A stretch of 64,000 nucleotides of DNA from Glebionis coronaria (lineage: Eukaryota > Streptophyta > Magnoliopsida > Asterales > Asteraceae). The position numbers were made by a program, and so were the translations under genes. The notes beneath the pieces were generated by a model. That model was not told the origin of the DNA. It saw only the letters and a program-made list of their open reading frames with translations, and ran no database searches. Positions 24,404 through 36,787 of the stretch are shown one piece after another; within the stretch, counting starts at the first letter, position 1, and the number at the start of each line of letters is the position of its first letter. The stretch lies in contig CM046876.1 of NCBI GenBank assembly GCA_025667525.1, positions 532,382,038 to 532,446,037 of the forward strand, written 5' to 3'.

Positions 24404-27400
24404 ATGGCTCAAGTTATACCACAAACCCTAGAATATAGGGGTGGCCAACTCAATGCTGCTCCTGTACTAGAGGTAGTCAATTTTAAAAATTGTAAGAAGA
24501 GGTTTCTTGTCCACATGGTTGGGATTGAACGTCAATTCCTTGGAATCATTGAAAATGGTCCTTTTGTTCCCATGGTTGGGAACAATAGAAAACCTGAGGC
24601 ACAATGGACTGCTGATGAGAGAAAAGCTGCTAACCTAGATCAGCGTCTCAAAAGTCTCATCATGTCTGTGCTTCCAGATGACCAAATGAATTCTGTTGTA
24701 AATTGCAAAACAGCCAAAGCTACATGGGAGGACCTTAGTCTTTACCATGAGGGGCCCTCTGATGTAAAAGAAACCAGAATCATGGATTTAAAGCTTCAAT
24801 ACAGCACCTTCAAGCACAAAGAAGGGGAAACCCTCACACAGACATTCACCAGATACAAAGCACTGATGAATGAACTTGTGAATGATGGTGTTGAGCTTTC
24901 AAAACTTGAAATCAACACAGTTTTTGTTAATGCATTGCCAAAGAAGTGGCTCAGTTTCTGCCAAAGCTTGAGAAATGCTAATCACATTAAAGATTGTGAT
25001 CTGGCATCTCTTATTGGGAAACTAAAATATGAAGAAAACCTAGTTGATAGGATTTATGAAGGCTCAAGCAAGAGTAAAGCATTAACCATTGCTACACCCT
25101 TATCTACAGCCTTCTTTAGTGAGGCTGTCATCCAAGACTACCAAGATAGTCCTGATGATGAGGAAGACACTAGAACTAGTGAGGAATATCTGAATGGCCT
25201 CAAAGAGGAATTTCGTGAAAGAGCTCTTCTGGCCAAGTCTAGAAGGTTCTTTAAGAAAGGAGGCAAGTTCTCCAGCACCACAAAAGCTTCAGTAGACACT
25301 GAATGCTACAAATGTGGGAAGACTGGTCACTATGTTAGGGATTGTTACTCAAAAACATCTCTCCCTTCCTATTCCTCACCATCTCAGTCAAGGATCTAGT
25401 CAATCTTCATTTCAACCAAAACAAATTTCTTCTACTTCATATCAGCAAAATAGGGTTGAACTTCGGCCAACAAAATATTTTGAGGCCAAATACAGAGAAA
25501 TCAAAGCTAGACTAGCCCTCATGAGTACTGAAACTTCTTCCTCCAAGGCCCCCAAGCAAGACAAGAACAAAGGGCTTGTTGCTGAAGCTTATGAATGGGA
25601 TGAAGAAGATGTTTCTTTAGATGATGATGAACTGGTTAATGTGAAAGTGCTGTAGGCACTTGCTGATGATGAAGGGGATAACTCCAATGTTGTGGCCAGA
25701 GAAAGTGCCAGAAATGGTGAATGGGTCAATATCACAATAAAAAAGGTACAAACTCTTCTTGAATTAGAAGATAAAGATAACATTAAATTTGTCTTTGATT
25801 ACCTGTATATTGATCTAAAATTTGTTGAAGAACAAAGAAACAATTTGCTTGAAAATTTTCATAAACTTGTTCTAAAACTTGAAGATTTTGAAAGTAAGCA
25901 AATAGAGCTAAAAGAAGCTAAACTTGATATTCTTACTTTTCAACAATTGAACAAAGAAATTTTGGAGGAAAATAACTCCCTAAGAGTTGAACTAAAAGAA
26001 GAAAAAGATATTGTTAAATCTTGGCTTAGAAACTCTGATAGGGTAAATCAATGAATAAATGAACAAATTCCTGCTCAAAAGAGGAAAATGCTTGGTGCTG
26101 AAGGATCCTCCAGCACCAACTCTATTGTCTTTTTCAAAGCCTCAAATAAGGATGGTAGCTCGATCCCTGACATTGTAAGGTCAGGTGAATAGAATTTACC
26201 CAATCATGACACTGGACGAATCCTTCTTTCTGAGTTTAAAGTAAATGTTGACTCTTTAGCACCTGTTGAGTCCTCAGTTACTGAGGATGACTCAGATGAT
26301 GATATAGAGAATGAAGTAAGTACCCCACTTCCTCCTTTGGAGAAACTGGCTGGTGCTGAACCCTCTACTGGACCCAAATCAATCAAGTCCATCATCAAGT
26401 CTCGCACCACACACAAAGGTAGTTCTTCCAAACATGTCAATATTGACACTTCAAAGAAATCTTTAGCTCCTGCTGAAGGTTCACATATGGGAACTACCTC
26501 TTCAGTTTCAACAAATAAACTGAAGAATGCTAGATCTGAGGAAGATGAGAGGATGTCTCTTGTCATGCAAGAGATCAATGATCTCAAATTGCAACTCAGG
26601 CAACAGCAAACACCAACACGATTCAGAGATGAACCTTCAGACTCTCCTCATTTAAAGTACAAGACACAATTTAAAAGGGCTTGTGTTTTATGTGGTCTAA
26701 ACAACCATCTCACTGAAACTTGCCTAAGAGTGAATTATTGTACTAAATGTGAGAGGACTGATCATCACACTTGTGAACATACTCAGTATATGCTAGCCAA
26801 AACTAGTGATGATGCTCACAATACTGAAGCATCTCATTCCAGGAGAAGTATACCTTTCCCACCATGCATTCATTGTGGTATGGGCGATCATCACTCAGAT
26901 GACTGCCACTATTACCTTGTTTGTAATATATGTGGAAGTTATGACCATGACACTCATGGAAATAATCGAATCATCTCACTCAGAAGAGGTATTAAACCAA
27001 GAAACCCAAACTCTATTACCAAATGTTGTGAAACTTGTGAAGCAATGTCCACACTACATCTGATCACAACCATATAGAGTGGTTCAAAAGAGGTGAAGCC
27101 CTCCAGGCTAAGAAAGCAAAAGCTGTTCAAACCTCTTCTTCTTCTAAGCAATCACAAATACCCTCTTCAAGAGGACCCTTCAGATCTAGAACACCTTCCA
27201 AATCTAAAACCCCCACCCAACAAAGGTGGGTTTCAAAGCAAAACTGACCATTTCCTTAACTTGTGCAGTGTGATCTCAAGAAGCCTATTTGGTACCTAGA
27301 TAGTGTCTACTCAAGGCATATGACTGGCACTAAAAGTTATATGCATAAGTATAAGGAGGAACAAGGTCCTAAAGTTGTTTTTGGTGATAACTCATCAGCT

Positions 27401-30400
27401 ACTACTGAAGGATTTGGTTCAGTAAAATGCAATGGTATAGTTTTCTCAAGGGTAGCATATGTCAATGGATTGAAGCACAACCTCATCAGCATAAGTCAAC
27501 TTTGTGATGTAAAGTATCTTGTGCTGTTTGATGACAAAAAAGGTACAATCTTCAACTCCAATCATAAAATTGTGATGATTTCTCCCAGAGTAAAAGATGT
27601 TTATGTCATGAACATGAACTCTACTCAAGAGACATGCTTCTTTGATAAAGCTTCCAATATTACCAAATGGGTTTGGCATAAGAGGCTCTCAGATCTCAAT
27701 TTCAAAACAATAACTCTGATGGCAAAACAAAATCTTGTTATTGGTATTCCTTCACTTGTCTATTCCAAGGACAAACCATGCTCAGCATGTGAAAAAGGGA
27801 AGCACCATAGGGCCAGTTTCAAAACAAAGTAAACTTTATCAATCAAAGAAAGTCTTCATTTGCTTCACATGGACTTATTTGGGCAAGTATCACCTAGGGC
27901 CATTTGTCATGAAAAATATAAACTTGTCATTGTTGATGAGTACTCTAGGTACACCTAGGTATATTTTTTGACAAAGAAAAGCCATGCACCAGATGCCATT
28001 ATGTCTTTCATCAAAAGAGTTGAAAATCAAAATGACACTCATGTCAAACAACTCAGAACTGACAATGGTATTGAATTTAGAAATCACACACTGATCAAAT
28101 TCTGTGATGACAAAGGAATTTCCCAAAATTTCTCATCTCCTTACACACCTGAACAAAATGGTGTGGCTGAAAGAAGGAACAGAACTTTGATTGAAGCAGC
28201 AAGGACAATGCTTGCTGGATCTGCTCTCTAAGAATTTTTGGACTGATGTTGTAGTCACTACTTGCTACAATCAAAATAGATCCATCATTGTGAAGAGACA
28301 CATGAAGACTCCCTATGAAGTCTTCAGGGGGATAATTCCAAACATCTCATTCTTACATGTGTTTGGGTGTCTAGTATTCATTCACAATCACAAGGATCAG
28401 CTTGGAAAGTTTGATGAAAAATCTGATGATGGTTACTTCCTTGGATAATCTCTAGTATCTAAAGTATACAAAGTCTTCAACACAAAAAGACAATTTATTG
28501 AAGAAACCTATCACATCACATTCAATGAAAGTTCTGAAGCTCTCAAATTTACAAATCCATCAGATGATGAACTTCATATTCATGAATCTCACAATTATCC
28601 ATCTGATGAATTTCAACACTATGAACCTTCTCAAAGATATCAAACAAGCAACCCAGTCCCTCATTTTGATCCATTTGAAGATATGACAGGTCCTACAAAA
28701 GGAAATCCTTTAGTATCACATACTGATGGCTGTCAATCAAATATTGATCAGTCTCAAAATGGTCAAAATGATCAGCAAGGCAACACATTTCAAAACAATC
28801 AGCATGCTGACACACATGATCAAAATGATCAATCATATGAAGCTGCTAATGAACAATCTGAGCCCCTTGCTCAAAGCTCTCCTACCATCTCTAGGGAATT
28901 AGGTCTTGGATGTGTTGCTTCTGACCAAGAAGGAAGCCCTCCATTGATGGAACCTTTGTCTATTAAATACCCTTCAGTAGAAACTAGAGATAATCCAAGT
29001 CCAAGTCCATGTCATGGACTTCTGAGTTCTAGCTCTAATCATGATACCAGTGCCTATTCTCCAGCTCTACAAAAATCTTGGACTAAAAATAGTCACATAC
29101 AGCTGGTGAAAATAATAGGCAATCCTGGTGAAGGTAGAGTCACTAGATCTATGGCAAAGAAACTGAGTGCTGCTTCATCTAGAGAACGCCTCTATGCAAA
29201 TTTTCTCTCAGAAATTGAACCTACAAAGGTTTCTGAAGCACTCATACACTCTGGATGGGTGGATGCCATGCAAGAGGAACTCAATCAACTTAAAAGAAAC
29301 AAAGTCTAGAAATTGGTTCCTCTTCCATATGGTAAATCAACCACTGTCACCAAATAGGTTTACAAGCTCAAAAGAGATGAAACCAACGTGGTGACCAAAA
29401 ATAAATCTAGGCTGGTGGCCCAAGGATTCAATCAAGAGCATGGTGTTGATTTTGATCAAACCTTTGCTCCAGTTGCACGTATGGAAGCCATACGAATCTT
29501 CCTTGCTTATGCCACTTACATGAATCTCATCATCTACCAAATAGATGTCAAAAGTGCATTCCTAAATGGTGACCTAAAAGAATAAGTTTATGTTACACAA
29601 CCTCCTAGCTTTGAGAGTAGTAAATACCTAAATCATGTCTACAAGCTTTACACTGCTTTGTATGGACTGAAGCAAGCTCCAAGAGCATGGTATGAAACTC
29701 TCTCAACATTTCTCACTGAACATAAGTTTGTCAGAGGAAAAATAGATAGCACCTTGTTTATCTATAAATCTAAAACTGACACCATTCTGGTACAAATTTA
29801 TGTGGATGACATAATCTTTGGTTCTACAAGCTTGAAACTTTGCAAACAACTTGCCAAGCTTATGACCAACAAGTTTGAGATGAGTATGATGGGAGAACTC
29901 ACATACTTCCTTGGTCTTTAGATTAAACAATCTGACCAAGGCATCTCCATCAATCAAGAAAAATATGTCAAGGATCTGCTGAAGAAGTATGATATCAATT
30001 GTGCTTCAGTAAAGACTCCGATGGTACCCCCTAAAAAGTTAAGACCTGATCTCAATGGACAATCAGTCAATGAGACTCAGTATAGAGGTATGATTGGGTC
30101 ACTCGTATACTTAATTGCAAGTAGGCCTGAAATTCAATTCTCTACATGCCTTTGTGCAAGATACCAAGCATATCCAAAGGAATCACACCTTACTGCTGTA
30201 AAGAGAATCTTCAGATACCTAAAAGGTACACCAAGTCTAGGTCTTTGGTATCCCAAATCCTCAGGTTTTGATCTAAAGGGGTATTCAGATTCTAACTATG
30301 CTGGATGCAATTTGGACAGAAAAAGCACATCTGGTGCCTGCCAATTGCTAGGTGGCAAACTTGTGTGTTGGAGTGCTAAAAAGCAACAAACAGTTGCCAT

Positions 30401-30779
30401 GTCTTTAGCAGAAGCTGAATATGTGGTAGCTACTGGATGTTGTGCCAATGTTCTTTGGATGAAAAGCCAACTGGCTGATTATGACATAGAATATGAAAAG
30501 GTACCAATTTTTTGTGATAACACTAGTCCTATTGCAATATCCAACAATCCAGTCCTCCACTCAAGAACAAAACACATTGATATCATATATCACTTTATCA
30601 GAGATCACATTGTGAAAGGGGACACTGAATTACATTTCACCACCACTCAATACCAACTGGCTGATATCTTCACCAAACCACTGGATGAACCAACTTTCAA
30701 AAGATTGATAATGGAGCTTGGTATGCTGAACATTGGTGATACAAAACCTAAACCTTCAGCATTCACTGAAGAAGCTTGA
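24404..30779 (+). pseudogene. Element C gag-pol polyprotein (copia), many lesions
   Basis: Capsid-to-RNase H polyprotein. The first 331 codons (24404-25399) are an intact gag start ending in zinc knuckle CYKCGKTGHYVRDC (residues 301-314). After a frameshift there is an acidic, coiled-coil-like stretch (25404-26054), then four more knuckle-like pairs at 26690-26970 (CVLCGLNNHLTETC, CTKCERTDHHTCEH, CIHCGMGDHHSDDC, CNICGSYDHDTHG). Protease: YLDSVYSRHMTG (27288-27323, usual DSG reads DSV). Integrase: HMDLFG, LRTDNGIEF and NGVAERRNRT blocks (27860-28190). RT: 29388-29921 with YVDDIIFGST. RNase H: 30021-30779 with YSDSNYAG. At least eight stops or frameshifts split it; not functional. Confidence 0.9.
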
Positions 30780-31531
30780 AGGTTCAACATTTCATAAAAG
30801 ATTTTGATTAATGTTTAGTAGCAGTGTCTGAGTAAAGGAGTGTGCAATGTCATATGTCTATATCACTTTATGTGATGGTGTATATTATGTTTTGTCGCCT
30901 TATCTGATTCACTGAAGCTGAACAAATGATCACCAGTCATCAAAAGGTTCCTTCAGCAATGTTGAACAAAATTTTAAATACAACCAAGTAGTTAGGCCTG
31001 AGTAGAGGAGTGTGCAATGTCATATGTCTTGTTCACTTATGTCAACATGTATATGGGGTTTTGTCGCCTCATCTGACGTACTGAAGCTCACAAGTATTGC
31101 CATCAACTTTAGCATATCTGAGCAACAGCATTCAAAACCAATCAATCATGTGATTCAAAGAAGTTAATGGCATTAAATTTCTTGAGAATAAATACAAAAC
31201 TTTATTTCAAAAGGTGTCAATTGTTTATCTAGGAAATATCAAGCGTCCATATCACATTCAACAACTTTTTGACACAATGAGGCGTTTCACTGTTCAATGT
31301 AACAGAAAATCATCACTTTTTCAGAACATTAATGAGAGAGTTTGTGCCAATTGTTTAAAAGAAACCCTAAAAGTTTCATTGTCTTTTCAAATGTTTTACA
31401 AACTTTTACAAATCAGTCTAAAGTGTTTACATATATATCTTTTGAAGATTGAAGATTCATATCATTTGCAAAAGTTTAAAAAAAAACACACACAACTCCC
31501 TCACTTTCAAAAGAAAACACACACAACATCA
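30780..31531 (+). other. Non-coding spacer between pol and extra ORF (element C)
   Basis: About 750 bp without credible coding. Besides the duplicated motif there is ACATATATATCTT at about 31427-31439, a possible TATA box some 95 bp before the ATG at 31532. Confidence 0.5.
30828..31088 (+). repeat. Duplicated 90-bp motif after RNase H (element C)
   Basis: Copies at 30828-30919 and 30998-31088 share GAGTGTGCAATGTCATATGT, TTTTGTCGCCT and CTGAAGCT in the same order, with diverged spacers. They lie in the gap between pol and the extra ORF, where a promoter or splice signal for that ORF would be expected. Function unknown. Confidence 0.7.
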
Positions 31532-31603
31532 ATGGCTACTGAATCATCTTCACAACCACAAGAGGTTAATATCACCCTCAATCCTTCCATTCATGTTAAC
31601 TAT
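31532..31603 (+). pseudogene. Element C extra ORF, first 24 codons
   Basis: ATG at 31532 opens MATESSSQPQEVNITLNPS and runs to the ACTAT target site, where element D interrupts it. The frame resumes at 40534 after removing one target copy. Confidence 0.7.
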
Positions 31604-33294
31604 TGATAAGTGTGAAAACACCCATCCTTTTACCACTTAATTATAATAATAACCAAGCCAAAACGTGTATTTACTGTCATAAAAGTCAGAATTATGTATG
31701 GTTTGTGTTTTTGTTGTGTTTTAGGACCAAAATGTGAAAAGGGAAGAAAACACGGGCTTTCACGGGCTTTTATCGAAGAAAAAGACAAAAGACGAAGTCA
31801 AAAGATCAAGAGTGCAAAAAGAACGGAAGTCAAAGGCCTATTCTAAATATTTATCGAAGAAAAAGTCTAAAGACGGAAGTTTAACGATGTCTAAGAACCA
31901 AATCTAATAAAAGAAGAAAATTAGAAGACGAGTTCATTTCATATCTACAAATCCCGAGACAACGTCGGGAAAGACGAAGAATTTAAAAGACGAAAAGACG
32001 AGAAGAAAGAAGAAAGCATCAACACATTTCCTCCTCCTATATATAGTCCTTAATACTTCATTTAGAAGTGGTAGATTTTAGTTTAATTTTTATAAGGTAA
32101 TTAGGAGTAGATTAAATTACTTTCTCTCTCTAGTTTTTCTTTAATGTCCTTAAGCTTTTTACATTAATCTTGTATTTGAATCTTTAATCTTAATCTTCAT
32201 TTCAAGCTTTTCATTAATCATTCTCGTTCTACCTTTCTTATTTTTAATCTTGTTTGATTTATATAATCATGTAGTTTGTTTAGTCATGTTCTTTGTTTGA
32301 TTGATGTGTTTATTTGATTGTGCTTATTGATTTTGATGTGTTTGATCTTTATAGCTTATTGTGTTTAGTGCTTATTGTGTGATTTTCTCATTTTTAATTA
32401 AGTGTTTTCATAGTTTATTTTTATAAAAAGTTGATTTTAAATATTTAGATTATTTTGTGTTTTTAAAAGTTTTTAAATTGTGGCTTATTTACTTTTTCTT
32501 AAATTTGATTTGGTTAAAGTTTTAGGGTAAGTGCTTATTTGTTTTTAGCTTATTTTCATATGGCTTAAATTTTGTTTCTTATCCGGGTTGTTATAAACCC
32601 TAGTATACCGAATAGTATACAAACACTTTTCCCGAATTGCACCTTAGACGCACATTCCAAATAAGACCAGGAACCTTGTATTCCGGATAGGAGTATAAAT
32701 AAAGATTCCAGATAAGCCTTGGATCAGGTATTCCGGATTACAAGTGGAACTCAGTATTCCGAATAGCAGCACTTTTGTGATTCTAGATTGCTTCATTTAG
32801 TCATATTCCGGATAAGGTGACAAACAAGGATTCCGGATTGTAACAAGAATTTGGATTCCGGATTGGTGCTAGAACTTGGATTCCGGATAGTGACAGGATC
32901 TTGGATTCCGAATTATCAACAAAGCACACATTCTGGATTAGTTATAATTTTGTGTTTTCCCGAATTGTTTTACTTTCAAGCATTTATTTTTCCGCCATTT
33001 TTCTTTAGTCACATTTTTTTAAATTGTCTTGTCTTAGTTATATTTTAAAGTTTACATTTTTATCAAGTTTTAATATTTGTCATTTACTTTAAAAATATTT
33101 ATTGTTAGTTTAATCTTTTAAAGTGTTCATCTTTAATTTTATTTAGTTACTCAACGACATTTTCATCTTTGTTTTAAATAGATAATCATTTTTCTTTCTT
33201 TTCACCAAGAACAACTGAGTCGCACTTTCAACTGTGATCAATTCGATTAGACCAATCCAATGAACTTTTTTATACTAGGAAAAACTTTGTATTA
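31604..33294 (+). repeat. Element D left LTR
   Basis: 1691 bp. Probable TATA box CTCCTATATATAGTCC at 32033-32048. Contains an array of ATTCCGGAT-like motifs at 32653-32941. Confidence 0.92.
32653..32941. repeat. ATTCCGGAT motif array in D LTR
   Basis: At least twelve copies of ATTCC(G/A)(G/A)AT(A/T) spaced about 15-35 bp. The TCCGGA core is self-complementary. The spacers are not repeats, so this is a motif cluster rather than a tandem satellite. The same cluster is kept in the right LTR at 39888-40176. Confidence 0.85.
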
Positions 33295-33296
33295 AA

Positions 33297-33311
33297 TGGC
33301 GCCGCTGCCGG
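33297..33311 (+). other. Element D primer-binding site
   Basis: TGGCGCCGCTGCCGG, two bases after the LTR. This PBS form is characteristic of Athila/Tat elements. Confidence 0.88.
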
Positions 33312-33567
33312 CTCTTTTCGTGAAGATTAACGGTTTTTTGTGAGAGACGCGTTAGATTTGGGATCCGTTCACTCTTGAACGTTATTTTTCGTGTCAAAAA
33401 TTTTCAAAAATCCTAAAATCCTAAAACTCAAAAATTTCAAAAATCCAAAAACATCTCAAAAACCATAAAAAGCATTTCTTTTTCAAAGGTTTTGCACCAA
33501 AAATATTTTCTTTTCACGTTAACTTTAGTTCTTCTATTTATTTGCTATTCTTTTCTTTTGTAGGTGT

Positions 33568-35034
33568 ATGCGTACCCGTTCACGCAAAAGGAAATCCATT
33601 CAAACCACTACTATTGAACCTCCTTTTCTGGAGCCTCCCGTTGTCAACACAATGGAGAACCCTTCAATGATCGAGCTCTTGCAATCACACGTCGATGGCA
33701 ACGATGATGCGATTGTGGTGCCGGCTATTGACGCCAACAGCTTCGAGCCCAAGTCCGGTTTCATTCAAATGGTTTCCGCAACACCTTTCTTAGGCCGCAC
33801 TCATGATGATCCTCACGATCACATCAAGAGGTTCGTACACTTATCTAATACTGCTAAATACAATGGGGTTTCACAAGAGGCAATTTGTTTGCTCCTCTTT
33901 CCTTTCTCCCTCGAGGGACAAGGCCGGACTTGGCTTGATAAGGAACCACCCCAGAGTATTTTCACATGGATGGACCTTGAGACAAAGTTCATAAACTATT
34001 TCTTTCCACCTTCACGTACTACCGCTTTGCGGAATGACATTATCAACTTTGAACAAAAGTACGGTGAGACATTTAGTGAATCTTGGGATCATTTTAAGGA
34101 ACTTTTAAGAAAGTGTCCACAACACGGTTTTACAAAGGTACATCAAATTAATACTTTTTATAATGGATTAACTTTGAGTGACCAAGATTCATTAAATAGT
34201 GCTTCGGGGGGTAATATTCTTGTCAAATCTATGAATGAGGCTTGGGCTATTATTGAGAACAAAGCCAGAGTCCAAACCAAGAGTGTTAGAGCTACTATGG
34301 CTAGTGCCAGTGAGAGTGAGTTGACCAATCATCTTAAGGAACTTACTTCAGCTGTAAAACAACTTGTTTTAAGAGATAACCCTCCTAATCAACATGCCCA
34401 TGCTCTTAATATTACTTGTGAAACTTATGGTGGGCCACACTCTTATGCTAATTGTGATAAAGCTTATGATCAATCTCACGGGTAAGTGTATGCTTACAAC
34501 AACACAGAGAGAATTCATTTCAAGCCTAATGTCGATGTTAATCACTTGTCCTATAACTCGACTAATTACTTGGCTCCACCCGGTTTTCAACAAAGACCAC
34601 ACCCACCCACCCATAACAACCAAGGGTCACCAAGAGCAAATGTTCAACAAAATACAAATGTGAGGGGCTACAATGCTAATCAAGGAGCTTATCACATGCA
34701 AAACCAAGGCTTTCAAAATCAAGGTTTCAATCCTCAAGGTTTTCAACCATATAACCAATACCCAAACCAGGTTTTCAACAACAAGGGTTCAATTTACCTC
34801 ATCCCGCACATGGACTTAATTCTACAAAAATTAACCGATCATGAGAAAACCATGAAGGAAATGCAAGAGTCCACGGATAGGAAATTCGTTCAAATGTTTC
34901 AAACCCTTCGTCCCCAAGGTGCTCTTCCTTCTACAACCAAAACAAACCGTAGAGCTAATGTTAGTTCTATTACTACACGCAATGGAGCAACTCTAGTAGG
35001 ACCATCTATTTATCCCTTATACTTCCATGCCTAG
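33568..35034 (+). pseudogene. Element D gag
   Basis: Capsid protein of an Athila/Tat-type element. ATG at 33568 opens a basic MRTRSRKRK start. The retrotransposon-gag fold covers roughly residues 75-230, with DDPHDHIKRF, FPFSLEGQGRTWLD, FINYFFPPSRT and INTFYNGL. A TAA at 34483-34485 splits it after about 305 codons; the same frame continues to 35034 through asparagine/glutamine-rich NQGFQNQGF-type repeats. A frameshift at about 35010-35030 then leads into the protease frame. A CETYGGPHSYANC knuckle-like motif precedes the stop. Confidence 0.87.
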
Positions 35035-36112
35035 TACTAGTTCTACAGTACCGTCTCCACCTCTTACGGAAGAAGTACCAAGGAAAAACCCTTCACCATC
35101 CATACCTTCACCCTCTCAACCCTCAACCTCTACATCTACACCTACTACACCTTCACCTTCTACACCTACACCACATAAACCCAACATCCATTATCCTTCT
35201 CGATTAGACAAGTGCAAATTGCTCACTAAAGAGGATGCTCAAGTTACTTATTATTTAAAGATGATATCCCAAATGAATTTCAACATTAGCCTTGTTGAAG
35301 CACTTGTCCAAATGCCGAAATTTGTCAAAGCATTCAAGGAATTGCTTAGTAAGAAAGAGAATATGGCTGAATTTGTCAACACGCGCTTGAATGAAAATTG
35401 TTCTGTAGTCCCTCTTAAAGAACTTCCGAAAAAACTTGGAGATCCCGGTCGTTTTGTGTTGCCTTGCATTTTTAACAAAGTTGAAGAATTTACTGCCTTA
35501 GCTGATCTCGGGGCAAGTATAAATTTAATGCCATTAAGTGTTTGGAAAAAGTTATCATTACCCGACCTTACACCAACAAAGATGACTCTTGAGCTAGAAA
35601 ATCGAACTCTCGCTTACCCCGTTGGTATTGTCGAAGATGTTTTCGTCAAAGTTGGTACCTTCACTTTTCCGGTCGATTTTGTTGTTGTTGATTATGAAAT
35701 GGATCCCCGTATTCCGTTAATACTTGGAAGACCATTCTTGAGAACCGGAAAAGCTTTAGTCGATGTTGCCGAAGGTGAACTCATTTTGAGATTCGGGAAT
35801 GATCAACAAGTTTTTAAGATGGGGAAGATTACAAGTAAATCAAATGGAAAAGAATCAGTGAAAATGATTGATGTGCTGCAAGACGAGCTTACAACCCCTT
35901 TGGAAAGTATAAAGCTTGATGCTTTTGTTGTATATGACAATCCTCTTTTCGAGACTTGCTATGATAATCCACTTTTCCAAGACCATGTGGATGATTCTAA
36001 TGATTCTCTCTCCAATTTGGATCCCCCACCAATTTATGATTCTCCACCAATCTATGATGATTATAATGATGATTCTAGTTCCGATGTGGATGATTATGAT
36101 GATTTTTCTTAA
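35027..36112 (+). pseudogene. Element D protease and acidic tail
   Basis: 361 codons. Ser/Thr/Pro-rich linker (1-50), then a region with LVEALVQMPKFVKAFKELL, then a retroviral-type aspartic protease with ALADLGASINLMP (residues 157-169; catalytic Asp160) and a PLILGRPFLRTG flap-end motif. An Asp/Ser-rich tail follows. DLGAS in place of DTG is usual in Athila/Tat. The frame stops at 36112 and continues in the same frame from 36113. Confidence 0.87.
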
Positions 36113-36787
36113 GAGTATAAAGACATGCCAACTTATGATGACTTTGATGATGTTGACACTCTCTCGAGTGATTCTTCAAGTGTTATGTCTTCTACTGATG
36201 ATTGTGCTCCTATTTTTGATGAAGATCCTCCGCCAACAATGCTTAATCCTACTTTGGATGATTACTCATTTGAGGAAGATTTCGCCACTTTTCTCAATAC
36301 ATACTTTCCCAATGAGCATGTTCCTCCTCCTTTGGACTTTGATTATGGTCTTTATCCTTCTTCGGATATTAAGAAACCCGTTTCAAAGGAGAAGAAACCG
36401 AACGACACCAACATTCGTAGTACCTATGTCTTAACATATCTCTTTCCACCTTCTTCAGATGAGATTGTGCGGTTTATGGGTGAATCTTCAAGGTCTACTG
36501 AGTCTAAGTCTTATTTTCCCCTAAAGGAAAAGGTGTTTGATCCGGCTATCACAATTTTTAAGCCATCTCAGTATCCATCTGATGAAATAAAAGGAAAGAT
36601 TTTTGGAAACTATGGAGCTATGCTTTCACTTCATCATACTTCCTACCACCGTGCTCAACAACTGCTTAAGGGAACCTCGCCTACTCTTATTTGGCTTGTC
36701 TTGTTCACCTTAAGCTTGTGCTATTTGATGGACGAAAACCATGTATTTGACCCCGTTGGATGTTCTTCAAGGTTCTTACCATTGTAA
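36113..36787 (+). pseudogene. Element D acidic ORF downstream of protease, unknown
   Basis: Same frame as the protease, separated by one TAA. Asp/Ser-rich for about 110 codons, then a more ordered part (KSYFPLKEKVFDPAITIF, DEIKGKIFGNYGAM) and a hydrophobic run IWLVLFTLSLCYLM close to the end. In complete relatives RT would follow; here it does not. I do not recognise the domain. Confidence 0.55.
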
